This document shows positions 40,512-48,278 of a DNA stretch of 48,278 bases, one piece after another. The position numbers were made by a program, and so were the translations under genes. Within the stretch, counting starts at the first letter, position 1. Each line of letters starts with the position of its first letter. The stretch covers positions 1-48,278 of the forward strand of contig CAMVMM010000016.1 of the NCBI GenBank assembly GCA_947168565.1, given 5' to 3'. The stretch comes from an uncultured Clostridia bacterium (GTDB lineage Bacteria; Bacillota; Clostridia; Christensenellales; CAG-138). The notes under the pieces are model-generated. The model was given only the letters and a program-made list of their open reading frames with translations. It was not told the origin of the DNA and did not search any database.

Positions 40512-41402
40512 ATGTATATTCTGATAGTGACCGGTCTTTCGGGAGCGGGCAAAACGGGCGCGCTCAACGTGCTGGAGGATCTGGGCTTTGTTTGCGCGGA
40601 TAATATGCCCTGCCAGCTTCTTGGGGAATATCTTTCCCTTTGCAGCTCGAGCGAGAATACCATCGACAAGGTGGCGGTGGTTATAGACAGCCGCGAATCC
40701 CATTTCGGCTACAACCCTCAGAAGGCGTTTTCGGAGCTGAAAAATCTGCCGTTTAAATACGAAATAATGTTTCTTGAATGCGAGGATGCGATGCTGCAGC
40801 GCAGATACAGCGAAACGCGGCGCATCCATCCGCTGAATGACGATGTGAGCATAGGCATCAGCATGGAGCGCGAAATGCTCGTGCCGCTCAAGGAAAACGC
40901 GACCTATATCATAGACACCACCAATATGCGCCCGCAGGAGCTTTCCCGCGCCGTGGAGGAAAAGCTGAACAGGCAGAGCGTGGATCTCAATATGCGCCTT
41001 ATCATCTCAAGCTTCGGCTTCAAAAGGGGCATACCCGGCAACGCGGATTTTGTGTTCGATATGCGCTATACGGACAACCCGTTCTATATTCCGGAGCTTC
41101 GCCATAAATCGGGAAGGGATCCGGAGGTGCGCAATTACGTGTTTTCCGATAAGGCGGTTTGCGAGCAGCTTGACGGCTTGGAGGTTATGGTCAGAGCGCT
41201 CGTGCCGAAATTCATTGAGCAGGGCAAGCGCAGGCTGATGATCGCCTTCGGCTGCACCGGCGGCAGGCACAGGTCGGTTGCAATGGCGGAGGCGCTGCAC
41301 GACAGGCTTTCGCACGATTTCACGGTGCTGCTTGAGCACAGGGATCTTGTGTACGAGGCTGAATCCATCAGCGAGCGCTTCGACCGGCAGAATCAGCAGT
41401 AA
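40512..41402 (+). CDS. rapZ: RapZ/YvcJ-type nucleotide-binding protein
   Basis: The protein has 296 residues; AAGGAGGA at 40499-40506 sets ATG 40512. The P-loop GLSGAGKT lies at 8-15, followed by the family's DLGFVCADNMPCQLL. The C-terminal domain has FGCTGGRHRSVAMAE (about 255-269). In E. coli RapZ directs RNase E to the small RNA GlmZ; in Firmicutes YvcJ binds and hydrolyses nucleotides and its target is less clear. The order murB-rapZ-whiA is usual in Clostridia and links cell-wall precursor synthesis with growth control. Confidence 0.95.
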   Translation: MYILIVTGLSGAGKTGALNVLEDLGFVCADNMPCQLLGEYLSLCSSSENTIDKVAVVIDSRESHFGYNPQKAFSELKNLPFKYEIMFLECEDAMLQRRYSETRRIHPLNDDVSIGISMEREMLVPLKENATYIIDTTNMRPQELSRAVEEKLNRQSVDLNMRLIISSFGFKRGIPGNADFVFDMRYTDNPFYIPELRHKSGRDPEVRNYVFSDKAVCEQLDGLEVMVRALVPKFIEQGKRRLMIAFGCTGGRHRSVAMAEALHDRLSHDFTVLLEHRDLVYEAESISERFDRQNQQ

Positions 41403-41515
41403 CGTCTGCACAGGGGCAGCAGCGGCAGCAGCAACAATTGCGCCGATAAGCGCGAATAACAGCTAAAAGCAGCTGAAAACAGCCGATAGACGCTGCATTG
41501 AGCGAAAAACAAGCG
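41403..41515. other. Gap between rapZ and whiA, gckA/yvcK missing
   Basis: This short spacer is rich in CAG/CAGC repeats (41410-41445 and 41460-41485) and shows no promoter or terminator. In most Clostridia the gckA (yvcK) gene sits here; it is absent. Confidence 0.7.
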
Positions 41516-42499
41516 ATGCGTACTACAAATACGGAACAGAAGGAGTCCTTCTCCACACAGGTCAAAACCGAGCTTTCGCTCCTTAGAATAAAGCGCTTTG
41601 AGGATGCGCGCTCGCTTCTTTGCGCCTTCACGCTTTGCATCGGCACCCTCAGATTCGTGCCCCAAGGGCGTAGCTGGGGAGTGCATTATTCGCTTAAAAG
41701 CCGACAGGCGATCGACCTTTGCGCCAAGCTTTGCAGGCAGTATTATGAGCTTGACTGCACCTTGAGCGAGGTGAAGCATGAGCGGCTGAACGCAAACAAC
41801 TGCGAGCTTCTGGTTTTTGGTGAAAAAATCGACGAATTCATGCGCTCGGTGGGGCTTATAACGGTTTCGGAGGAGGGCGAAAAAAGCTTTTCTCCGTGCG
41901 TTCCCTGTGACGTTGCGGTGACGGACACGCAGATGCGTATGTTTGTGCGCGGGCTTTTCCTTTCCTGCGGAATGATCTCCGATCCCGAAAAGGCGTTTCA
42001 CCTTGAATTCGTGATCTCAAAGCCGGAGCTTGCCCAAGCCGCGTTCGATATTCTTTCACTCCACGGAATAGAACCGAGAGAATCAAAGCGAAAGAATAAC
42101 ACCGTGCTGTACGTGAAGGAGGGCGAGAAGTTAGAGGATCTGCTTGCATTCATCGGCGCTTCGGAGGCCATGATGCGTGTGAGCAACGAGCGAATAATCA
42201 AGCAGGCGAGCAATACGGCAAACCGATATGTGAACTGCATGAATGCGAATACAAACAGAGCCACGGCTGCGGCGCAAAAGCAGGCGGAGGATATTGAGCT
42301 TGTGCTGAAAACCTGCGGGGCGGAGGCGCTTGGCGACGAGCTGTTGATCGTGGCAAAGGCAAGAATGGATAATTTTGAGCTTTCGCTCTCTGAGCTTGCG
42401 GACGAGCTGGATATGGGCAGATCCGCCGTGAATTACCGCCTGAAAAGGCTTTCCAAAATGGCGGATGATATAAGAGGGGCGGAAAAGAGGGCCACTTGA
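41516..42499 (+). CDS. whiA: WhiA-family DNA-binding protein (sporulation/cell-division regulator)
   Basis: The protein has 327 residues from ATG 41516; a TTG at 41498 is also possible, and neither has a good ribosome site. WhiA combines a homing-endonuclease-like fold with a C-terminal helix-turn-helix. The N-terminus SFSTQVKTELSLL matches the family opening. The C-terminal half has NRYVNCMNANTNRATAAAQKQ, then the HTH segment LSLSELADELDMGRSAVNYRLKRL (about 288-311), which is very conserved. In Firmicutes WhiA affects cell division and chromosome segregation. It is co-directional with rapZ and dnaE. Confidence 0.95.
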   Translation: MRTTNTEQKESFSTQVKTELSLLRIKRFEDARSLLCAFTLCIGTLRFVPQGRSWGVHYSLKSRQAIDLCAKLCRQYYELDCTLSEVKHERLNANNCELLVFGEKIDEFMRSVGLITVSEEGEKSFSPCVPCDVAVTDTQMRMFVRGLFLSCGMISDPEKAFHLEFVISKPELAQAAFDILSLHGIEPRESKRKNNTVLYVKEGEKLEDLLAFIGASEAMMRVSNERIIKQASNTANRYVNCMNANTNRATAAAQKQAEDIELVLKTCGAEALGDELLIVAKARMDNFELSLSELADELDMGRSAVNYRLKRLSKMADDIRGAEKRAT

Positions 42500-42518
42500 A
42501 TATCGAACGATGCTTTTT

Positions 42519-42666
42519 TGAACGACTGCCGAATGACTTCTGAACGACTGCCGAATGAATGTATAATGACTGTTGAATTACTGCTTGCTGACTGTATATT
42601 GAGCAAACAATGACCTTGAACGAATAATGACTTAGTTGGATTATTGATATTGATATTGATATTGAG
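42519..42666. repeat. Intergenic repeats upstream of dnaE
   Basis: TGAACGACTGCCGAATGA is repeated exactly at 42519-42536 and 42541-42558 (period 22). Further degenerate AATGACT and TTGAACGAATAATGACT pieces follow. The hexamer ATTGAT then occurs four times in tandem at 42643-42666 (last copy ATTGAG), ending five bases before the dnaE ribosome site GGAG. A -10-like TATAAT lies at 42562-42567 with a weak -35 (TTCTGA, 42538-42543). Confidence 0.85.
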
Positions 42667-42681
42667 ATACGGAGAATCGAT

Positions 42682-45600
42682 ATGAGCTTTACACATCTGC
42701 ACGTACACACCGAATACAGCCTGCTTGACGGCGCGTCCAGAATCAGCGAGCTTGCCGAGCGCATAAAGGAGCTTGGCATGGATTCCGTGGCGATAACGGA
42801 TCACGGAAATATGTACGGCGCGATCGAGTTTTATAAAAAATGCACCGCCATCGGCATCAAGCCGATAATCGGCATGGAGGCGTACGTTGCTCCCAGGTCG
42901 CTGAGCGAGAAAACCGGAATGCGTGAAAACGCGCATCTTATTCTTCTTTGCAAAAACGATACCGGCTATAAAAACCTTATCAAGCTTTCGAGCATCGCTT
43001 TTGTGGACGGCTATTACTACCGCCCCAGGATAGATTACGACGTGCTTGAGGCGCACAAGGAGGGGCTTATCTGCCTTTCCGCCTGCCTTGCGGGCGATAT
43101 TCCCTCATATCTGCTGATGAATCAATACGATGAAGCCAAAGCGCTCGCCCTGCGCCTTAAAAAAGCGTTCGGCGATGATTTTTATATAGAGCTTCAAAAC
43201 CACGGGATACCGGAGCAGCTCGTGGTGCTGCCGAGGCTCAATAAGCTTGCCGAGGAGCTTGGCATCAAAACCGTGGCAACAAACGACGTTCACTACGTTA
43301 AAAAGGAGGACGCGGAGGCGCAGGACGCGCTTTTGTGCGTTCAAACGGGCAGATTTGTGGACGAGGAAAACCGCATGCGCATGCAGACCGAGGAATTCTA
43401 CGTTAAATCCGAGCAGGAGATGCTTGAACGTATGCACGGCTATGAGCAGGCCGTTTACAATACCGCCGAGATCGCCGAAAAATGCGACGTCAAGATCGAA
43501 TTCGGAAAGCGCCATCTGCCCGGCTTCACCGCTCCCGACGGTCTGACGAACGAGGAGTATATCCGCAGGCTCTGCGCGGAGGGCATGAAGCGGCGCTACG
43601 GCGAGCCGAGCAGGGAGCATTGGGAAAGGCTTGAGTTTGAGCTTAACGTCATCACAAAGATGGGCTTTGTGGACTACTATCTCATAGTGTGGGATTTTAT
43701 TCGCTTCGCCAAATCAAACGGCATAGAGGTCGGCCCGGGCAGGGGCAGCGGCGCGGCGTCGATTGCGGCGTACACAATGGGCATAACCGATATAGACCCC
43801 ATAAAATACAACCTGCTTTTCGAGCGCTTTTTGAATCCGGAAAGGGTCAGTATGCCGGATTTCGACGTGGATTTCTGCTATGAGCGCAGGCAGGAAGTAA
43901 TAGAATATGTTAAAGAGAAATACGGAAGCGACCACGTTGCGCAGATAGTCACCTTCGGCACGATGGCTGCGCGCGCCTCCGTGCGGGACGTGGGCAGGGT
44001 GCTCCGCGTGCCGCTCAACGAGGTGGACAGAATAGCGAAGCTTGTGCCCCAGCGGATAGGCATCACGCTCAAGGCGGCGCTTGAATCGGTGGACGAGCTT
44101 AAAGCCCTGTACGATACGGACGAGCAGGTGCATAAGCTGCTTGATCTTTCAATGAAGGTGGAGGGGCTGCCGCGAAACACCTCCACCCACGCGGCGGGCG
44201 TTGTGATCTCCTCGCTTCCAACTATGGAGCTTGTGCCGCTTCAAAGAAACGACGAATCCATCACCACGCAGTTCACAATGACCGAGCTTGAGGAGCTTGG
44301 CATGCTCAAGATGGATTTTCTTGGGCTGCGAACGCTCACCGTGATACGCGACTGCCTCGACCTCATCAGGGCGAGGGGCGAAACGCCGCCCGATTTTTCC
44401 GCCTGCGATTACGACGATAGGCGCGTTTACGATTTGATAAGCTCCGGCGAAACGGTGGGCGTGTTCCAGCTTGAATCTCCGGGCATGACAAGCTTTATGA
44501 TGCAGATGAAGCCCACCTGCCTGGAGGATATAATCGCGGGCATCTCGCTTTACCGCCCCGGCCCGATGGATCAGATACCGCGCTATCTGGAGGGAAAGCA
44601 GAACGCGGGTAAGGTGCATTACGAAACCGAGCTGCTGCGCCCCATCCTTGAAAACACCTACGGCTGCATGGTATATCAGGAGCAGGTGATGCAGATAGTG
44701 CGCGATCTTGCGGGCTATTCCCTTGGCAGAAGCGACCTTGTGCGCCGCGCCATGAGCAAGAAAAAGCACGACGTGATGGCGAAGGAGCGGCAGAATTTCA
44801 TCTACGGCATCGAGGAAAACGGCGTTGTGACCGTGGACGGCGCACTCAGACGGGGCGTTTCCAGGGAGGCGGCGGAGAAGATCTTCGATGAAATGATGGA
44901 TTTTGCCTCCTATGCCTTCAATAAAGCCCATGCCGCCTGCTACGCCGTTGTGGCGTACAGAACCGCGCTTTTGAAATGCTATTATCCGGTTGAATTCATG
45001 ACCGCGCTTCTGAACAGCTTCATCACCGTGCAGGACACCGTGGCGTCCTATATCGGCTACTGCAAGCAGCGGGGGATAAGGCTGCTTCCGCCGGACGTGA
45101 ACAGGAGCCTCACGCGCTTCTCCGTTGAGAACGGCTGCATCCGCTTTGGGCTTGCGGCCATAAAAAACGTTGGCGAGGGCGTGGTGAACGAGGTGCTTGA
45201 GCAGCGCGAGGCGGGCGGACCCTTCCGCGATTTTTCGGATTTTGTGAAGCGTGCGGGCTCAATAAACAAGCGCACGCTCGAATGGCTCATCAAGGCGGGC
45301 TGCTTCGACAGCTTCGGCGTTTCAAGAAAATACCTCATGGCGCATTATGAGCTGGAGCTTTCAGCGGCGGGTGCGGAGCGCAAGCGCATAGAGCTTGGGC
45401 AGTTCTCGCTTTTCGATATTCAGGAGGGCTCCTCCGCTCCTCAAAAAGCGCTCTCAAAAGAGGAAACGGACGAATTTCCCCTTGCAGAGCTTTTGACTGC
45501 CGAGCATGAGGCAACCGGCGTTTATATCAGCGGGCATCCGCTCATGGAGTACGCGGGCGAGCTTTCCGAAATGAAGCTCAGCTGCAAGCAGCTCAATGAT

Positions 45601-46119
45601 GCGGAGGAGGGCCCCGCGATCACGGACGGCTATCCGGTGCGCGTGGGCGGCATAATCGCTTCTATAAAAACCCGCCCCGTCCGAAACGGCTCCGGCACGA
45701 TGGCAACGGGCGTTTTGGAGGATATGAACGGCACCGTGGAGTTTCTGGCGTTTCCGAGCGTTTATCAAAAATTTGCCCGCCAGCTTTTGAAGGACAGAAA
45801 GGTGATCATCACCGGCCGCCTCTCCATGCGCGAGGATAAGCCCAATACCGTGATGATAGACGACGTTGCGCCGCTTATAAAGGGCAAGCTCAAGCGCCTT
45901 GCGCTCAATTTCACCTCCAAAACCGAGCCGCTCCGCAATAGCGCCGCCGAGCTGCTTCGCCGCTATCCCGGCAATATGGAGGTGGTTTTCGCAAATTCCG
46001 AACCGCGAAAGCTCGTTCTTGCGCCGAAGGAGCTTTCAGTACACGCCTCGGACGAGCTGATAAAGCAGCTTGAGGGGCTGCTTGGCGAAGGAAACGTTAA
46101 GCTGATACCTAAAAAATAA
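42682..46119 (+). CDS. dnaE: DNA polymerase III alpha subunit, DnaE type
   Basis: The protein has 1145 residues, the usual DnaE length. The N-terminal PHP domain starts at once (FTHLHVHTEYSLLDGA, then AITDHGNMYGA). The polymerase palm carries PDFDVDFCYERR (about 393-404), with the catalytic aspartates, and a preceding GPGRGSGAASIAAY. Later landmarks are IYRPGPM-type SLYRPGPMDQIPRYL, the fingers segment FNKAHAACYAVVAYRTALLKCYYPVEFM, and the C-terminal OB fold (VRVGGIIASIKTRPVRNG, VIITGRLSMRED). In Firmicutes with two replicases DnaE works with PolC. GGAG at 42671-42674 precedes ATG 42682. The rlmD-like gene starts one base after its stop. Confidence 0.97.
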   Translation: MSFTHLHVHTEYSLLDGASRISELAERIKELGMDSVAITDHGNMYGAIEFYKKCTAIGIKPIIGMEAYVAPRSLSEKTGMRENAHLILLCKNDTGYKNLIKLSSIAFVDGYYYRPRIDYDVLEAHKEGLICLSACLAGDIPSYLLMNQYDEAKALALRLKKAFGDDFYIELQNHGIPEQLVVLPRLNKLAEELGIKTVATNDVHYVKKEDAEAQDALLCVQTGRFVDEENRMRMQTEEFYVKSEQEMLERMHGYEQAVYNTAEIAEKCDVKIEFGKRHLPGFTAPDGLTNEEYIRRLCAEGMKRRYGEPSREHWERLEFELNVITKMGFVDYYLIVWDFIRFAKSNGIEVGPGRGSGAASIAAYTMGITDIDPIKYNLLFERFLNPERVSMPDFDVDFCYERRQEVIEYVKEKYGSDHVAQIVTFGTMAARASVRDVGRVLRVPLNEVDRIAKLVPQRIGITLKAALESVDELKALYDTDEQVHKLLDLSMKVEGLPRNTSTHAAGVVISSLPTMELVPLQRNDESITTQFTMTELEELGMLKMDFLGLRTLTVIRDCLDLIRARGETPPDFSACDYDDRRVYDLISSGETVGVFQLESPGMTSFMMQMKPTCLEDIIAGISLYRPGPMDQIPRYLEGKQNAGKVHYETELLRPILENTYGCMVYQEQVMQIVRDLAGYSLGRSDLVRRAMSKKKHDVMAKERQNFIYGIEENGVVTVDGALRRGVSREAAEKIFDEMMDFASYAFNKAHAACYAVVAYRTALLKCYYPVEFMTALLNSFITVQDTVASYIGYCKQRGIRLLPPDVNRSLTRFSVENGCIRFGLAAIKNVGEGVVNEVLEQREAGGPFRDFSDFVKRAGSINKRTLEWLIKAGCFDSFGVSRKYLMAHYELELSAAGAERKRIELGQFSLFDIQEGSSAPQKALSKEETDEFPLAELLTAEHEATGVYISGHPLMEYAGELSEMKLSCKQLNDAEEGPAITDGYPVRVGGIIASIKTRPVRNGSGTMATGVLEDMNGTVEFLAFPSVYQKFARQLLKDRKVIITGRLSMREDKPNTVMIDDVAPLIKGKLKRLALNFTSKTEPLRNSAAELLRRYPGNMEVVFANSEPRKLVLAPKELSVHASDELIKQLEGLLGEGNVKLIPKK

Positions 46120-46120
46120 T

Positions 46121-47482
46121 ATGACCGAAAGCAAAACAGGCAATCAAATAATCGAGCTTGAGATCACCTCCTATGGCTCCGAAGGGCAGGGCGTGGGCAG
46201 AAAGGACGCGCTTGCGGTGTTCGTTAAGGGCGCTCTTGTCGGCGAGCGCGTTCGCGCCGAGATCGTTAAAAACGCGCCGCGCTTTGCGGAGGCAAGGCTT
46301 GTGGAGGTGCTTGAAGTAAGCCAGCACAGGCTTGAACCCGCCTGCCCGAATTATTCGCGCTGCGGCGGCTGCGATCTGATGCACATGGATCGCGCGCATC
46401 AGCTCGAATTCAAGCGCATGAAGGTGGAAAACGCATTCAGGCGCATCGGCGGCTTTGACGCCGTTCAGGTTCAGCCCTGCGTGCCCTCGCCAAGCACGCT
46501 CCGTTACCGCAATAAAGCGGTTTTCAGCTTCCGTCAGTCGGGCGGCAGGGTGGTTTCCGGCACCATCGAGGAGCACAGCCACAGGGTCGTGGCGGCTTCG
46601 GACTGCCTTTTGCAAACGGAAACCGCGCTCAAGGCGCTTCAAACGGTCACAAAATGGGCGAACGACCTGCGCATTCCCGCTTTCGATGAAGCCTCCGGCA
46701 AGGGCATTCTGCGCAGGCTGATGGTGCGCGAAGCCTCAACGGGCGAGGTGATGGCGGTCATCATCGCCGCAAAAAGGCCGCCCGAAGAAAAGGAGCTTGT
46801 TTCAAGGCTTCTTTCCGCCGTGCCCTCGCTTAAAAGCATCGTTTTGAGCCTTAATTCGGATAGGAAAAACACCGGGCTTGGCAGGGCTTGCACAACGGTT
46901 TTCGGCTCACAGCGCATACGCGAGCGCATACTCGGGCTTGATTATTCCGCAAACGCGCAAAGCTTTTTGCAGATAAACCACGCGCAGACCGAGGCGCTTT
47001 ACTCCTTCGCCGTGGATTCGCTCATGCTCACGGAGCGGGATTCCGCCGTCGATCTGTACTGCGGCATCGGCAGCATTTCGCTGCTTATGGCACAGCGCGC
47101 CAGGAGCGTTATCGGCATTGAATACGTTTCCAAGGCGATCGAGGACGCGAACGAAAACGCAAAGCGAAACGGCATACAAAATGCAAGCTTTATCTGCGGC
47201 GCTGCGGAAACGGTGCTGCCGAGGCTGGTTCAAGGCGGCATGCGCATATCCAGGCTGCTTTTGGACCCTCCCCGCGCCGGCGCGATGAGACCCGCCCTCG
47301 ACGCGATCTCAGCCTGCGCTCCTAACCGCATAACCTACGTTTCCTGCGACCCCGCAACGCTTGCCCGCGATTGCAGAATTCTTGTAAACGAGGGCGGCTA
47401 TGCGATAGAATGTATACAGCCGTTTGATATGTTTCCGCAAACGAGGCATGTGGAGTGCGTGGTATTGATGACGAAGAAATAA
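46121..47482 (+). CDS. 23S rRNA (uracil-C5)-methyltransferase, RlmD/RumA family
   Basis: The protein has 453 residues. A TRAM domain forms the N-terminus (ITSYGSEGQGVGRKD, KGALVGERVRAEIV). An iron-sulfur cluster motif follows, CPNYSRCGGCDLMHM (about 70-84) with a later Cys. The methyltransferase domain has VDLYCGIGSISLL (about 309-321), LLDPPRAGAMRP and the catalytic YVSCDPATLARD (about 408-419). It methylates C5 of uracil in 23S rRNA or tRNA using SAM; RlmCD-type Firmicutes enzymes may act on two positions. It starts one base after dnaE without a clear ribosome site of its own, so it probably depends on coupling. Confidence 0.94.
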   Translation: MTESKTGNQIIELEITSYGSEGQGVGRKDALAVFVKGALVGERVRAEIVKNAPRFAEARLVEVLEVSQHRLEPACPNYSRCGGCDLMHMDRAHQLEFKRMKVENAFRRIGGFDAVQVQPCVPSPSTLRYRNKAVFSFRQSGGRVVSGTIEEHSHRVVAASDCLLQTETALKALQTVTKWANDLRIPAFDEASGKGILRRLMVREASTGEVMAVIIAAKRPPEEKELVSRLLSAVPSLKSIVLSLNSDRKNTGLGRACTTVFGSQRIRERILGLDYSANAQSFLQINHAQTEALYSFAVDSLMLTERDSAVDLYCGIGSISLLMAQRARSVIGIEYVSKAIEDANENAKRNGIQNASFICGAAETVLPRLVQGGMRISRLLLDPPRAGAMRPALDAISACAPNRITYVSCDPATLARDCRILVNEGGYAIECIQPFDMFPQTRHVECVVLMTKK

Positions 47483-47501
47483 GCAAATCGCAGTTTATCT
47501 C

Positions 47502-47519
47502 TGAGACAAACCTGTCTCA
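47502..47519. promoter_or_regulatory. Palindrome upstream of the Xre-family regulator
   Basis: TGAGACA-AACC-TGTCTCA is a perfect 7-bp inverted repeat with a 4-base centre. It lies 90 bases before the regulator start, flanked by GCAAAT (47483) and ATTTGC (47534), which could extend it into a larger stem. It is a candidate operator for the downstream helix-turn-helix protein. Confidence 0.5.
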
Positions 47520-47609
47520 TTGTAACTTACCGGGTATTTGCTCAATTTGTGTCCTGTTTTTTTCAAGAGTAAGGCAGTATGCTGAAGTCGAAAGGGAGGT
47601 CATGAAACC

Positions 47610-48131
47610 ATGGATATGATCAAAACAGGAAAATTCCTTCAGGAGCTTCGCAAGGAAAAGGAATTGACTCAGGAGCAGCTTGCAGAGCAGCTTGGAGTTG
47701 CTCGCAGAACGGTATCCCGTTGGGAGACAGGAAATAACATGCCTGACTTGGACATCCTGGTCGAATTGTCTGATCTATATTCCGTTGACCTCCGTGAAAT
47801 CTTAAGCGGAGAAAGGAAAAGTGAGACCATGGATCAAGAACTGAAAGAAACCGTATTACAGGTTGCCGATTACAGCAGTGAAGAAAAAAACAAAATGCTT
47901 CGGAGGATGCATTGGCTGTTTATAGTCGGACTCATAGGATTTGCCGCATTCCTTGTAATCACACTGCTGGGACTGGAAGCTACTGCTCCTTATGATGCAA
48001 TAGGAAGTTTCGGACTTGGAATTGCATTTGCTATGATGATCCTGGGAGTGATCTTTACCGGGAGAAGTGTGGCCAGAATCAGAGAATTCAAGATGCGACT
48101 GCTGGGAAAAACGGAGGCGGGCAAGAAATGA
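47610..48131 (+). CDS. Xre-family transcriptional regulator with C-terminal membrane segments
   Basis: The protein has 173 residues. ATG 47610 lies ten bases after AAAGGGAGG (47591-47599). Another ATG, at 47602, is only two bases away and opens a five-codon frame (MKPWI) whose TGA overlaps the in-frame ATG at 47616. The Xre/Cro helix-turn-helix fills about 8-65 (LRKEKELTQEQLAEQLGVA, then TVSRWETGNNMPDLDIL). Two membrane helices follow (about 98-118, WLFIVGLIGFAAFLVITLLG, and 130-150). Membrane-linked Xre proteins of this type are frequent in Firmicutes and often pair with a small membrane protein, as here. Base use is more AT-rich than in the preceding genes. Confidence 0.88.
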   Translation: MDMIKTGKFLQELRKEKELTQEQLAEQLGVARRTVSRWETGNNMPDLDILVELSDLYSVDLREILSGERKSETMDQELKETVLQVADYSSEEKNKMLRRMHWLFIVGLIGFAAFLVITLLGLEATAPYDAIGSFGLGIAFAMMILGVIFTGRSVARIREFKMRLLGKTEAGKK

Positions 48132-48278
48132 ATATTCTGATCGTCATTGGGATCCTTCTTGGAGGAGGCACCATTCTTACTGATCGTTATATCAAGCCTT
48201 TGCCTAACTGGCTTGCCATTGTGCTCTATGTGGCTGCTGTGATCCTGATTATTGCCGGGATGATCGTAAGCAAACATA
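48128..48278 (+). CDS. Small membrane protein, 5' end only
   Basis: ATG 48128 overlaps the stop of the regulator (ATGA), so the two are translationally coupled. Fifty codons lie in the window: hydrophobic helix MNILIVIGILLGGGTILT, a short basic loop DRYIKPLPN, and a second helix WLAIVLYVAAVILIIAGMI. No family is recognised. It is probably the membrane partner of the regulator. The gene continues beyond the window. Confidence 0.7.
   Translation, partial: MNILIVIGILLGGGTILTDRYIKPLPNWLAIVLYVAAVILIIAGMIVSKH

Overview
The window reads as a chromosomal stretch of a GC-rich Clostridia (Bacillota), most likely a gut commensal. The basis is the housekeeping block murB-rapZ-whiA-dnaE at the right end, Firmicutes-type Shine-Dalgarno sites and promoters, a BlaI/M56 pair, and a reductase-terminated NRPS of a type known from gut Clostridia. 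The backbone is GC-rich. The left 9 kb, and to a lesser extent the last 0.8 kb, are visibly more AT-rich.

Region 1 (1-7.6 kb) is a defence island. It holds the 3' end of hsdS, an AbiJ-like abortive-infection protein, a PIN-domain protein, hsdR, and an AlbA_2/divergent-ATPase (Schlafen-like) regulator. The two AT-rich genes sit between hsdS and hsdR in one operon.

Region 2 (7.57-9.53 kb) has no gene I can support. It holds five TTGCAA hexamers at helical spacing, a degenerate array of about 155-bp units bracketed by two identical 22-mers, several perfect hairpins, and a long imperfect inverted repeat directly before the mobilization genes. Region 3 (9.53-13.40 kb) is a mobilizable integrative element: a MobC-like protein, a MOBP-type relaxase, a complete second gene embedded out of frame in the relaxase 3' end, a TnpW-like protein and a large serine recombinase.

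Region 4 (13.7-22.6 kb) carries chromosomal accessory genes: a conserved small protein; a probable operon of cyclophilin-like lipoprotein, FMN reductase, alpha/beta hydrolase and RibD/DHFR-like reductase; a second lipoprotein on the minus strand; a TfoX N-domain protein; a BlaI-type repressor with M56 sensor protease and two palindromic operators; and a ZIP metal transporter.

Region 5 (22.6-32.5 kb) is a compact natural-product locus. A strong promoter and a structured 5' leader precede one 2969-residue NRPS (A-T-C-A-T-C-A-T-R), followed by its Sfp-type phosphopantetheinyl transferase and a strong terminator. The loading A domain lacks the Asp that holds an alpha-amino group, and release is reductive. 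The predicted product is therefore an N-acyl dipeptide aldehyde or a derivative; this is an inference.

Region 6 (32.5-39.4 kb) holds an Agp-like acid phosphatase, a YtcJ-like amidohydrolase, an ABC exporter pair and an orphan solute-binding-like protein. Region 7 (39.5-47.5 kb) is murB-rapZ-whiA-dnaE-rlmD-like; the usual gckA/yvcK gene between rapZ and whiA is absent. The right edge starts an Xre-family regulator with a membrane partner. Short tandem repeats fill three separate intergenic gaps between 35.7 and 42.7 kb.
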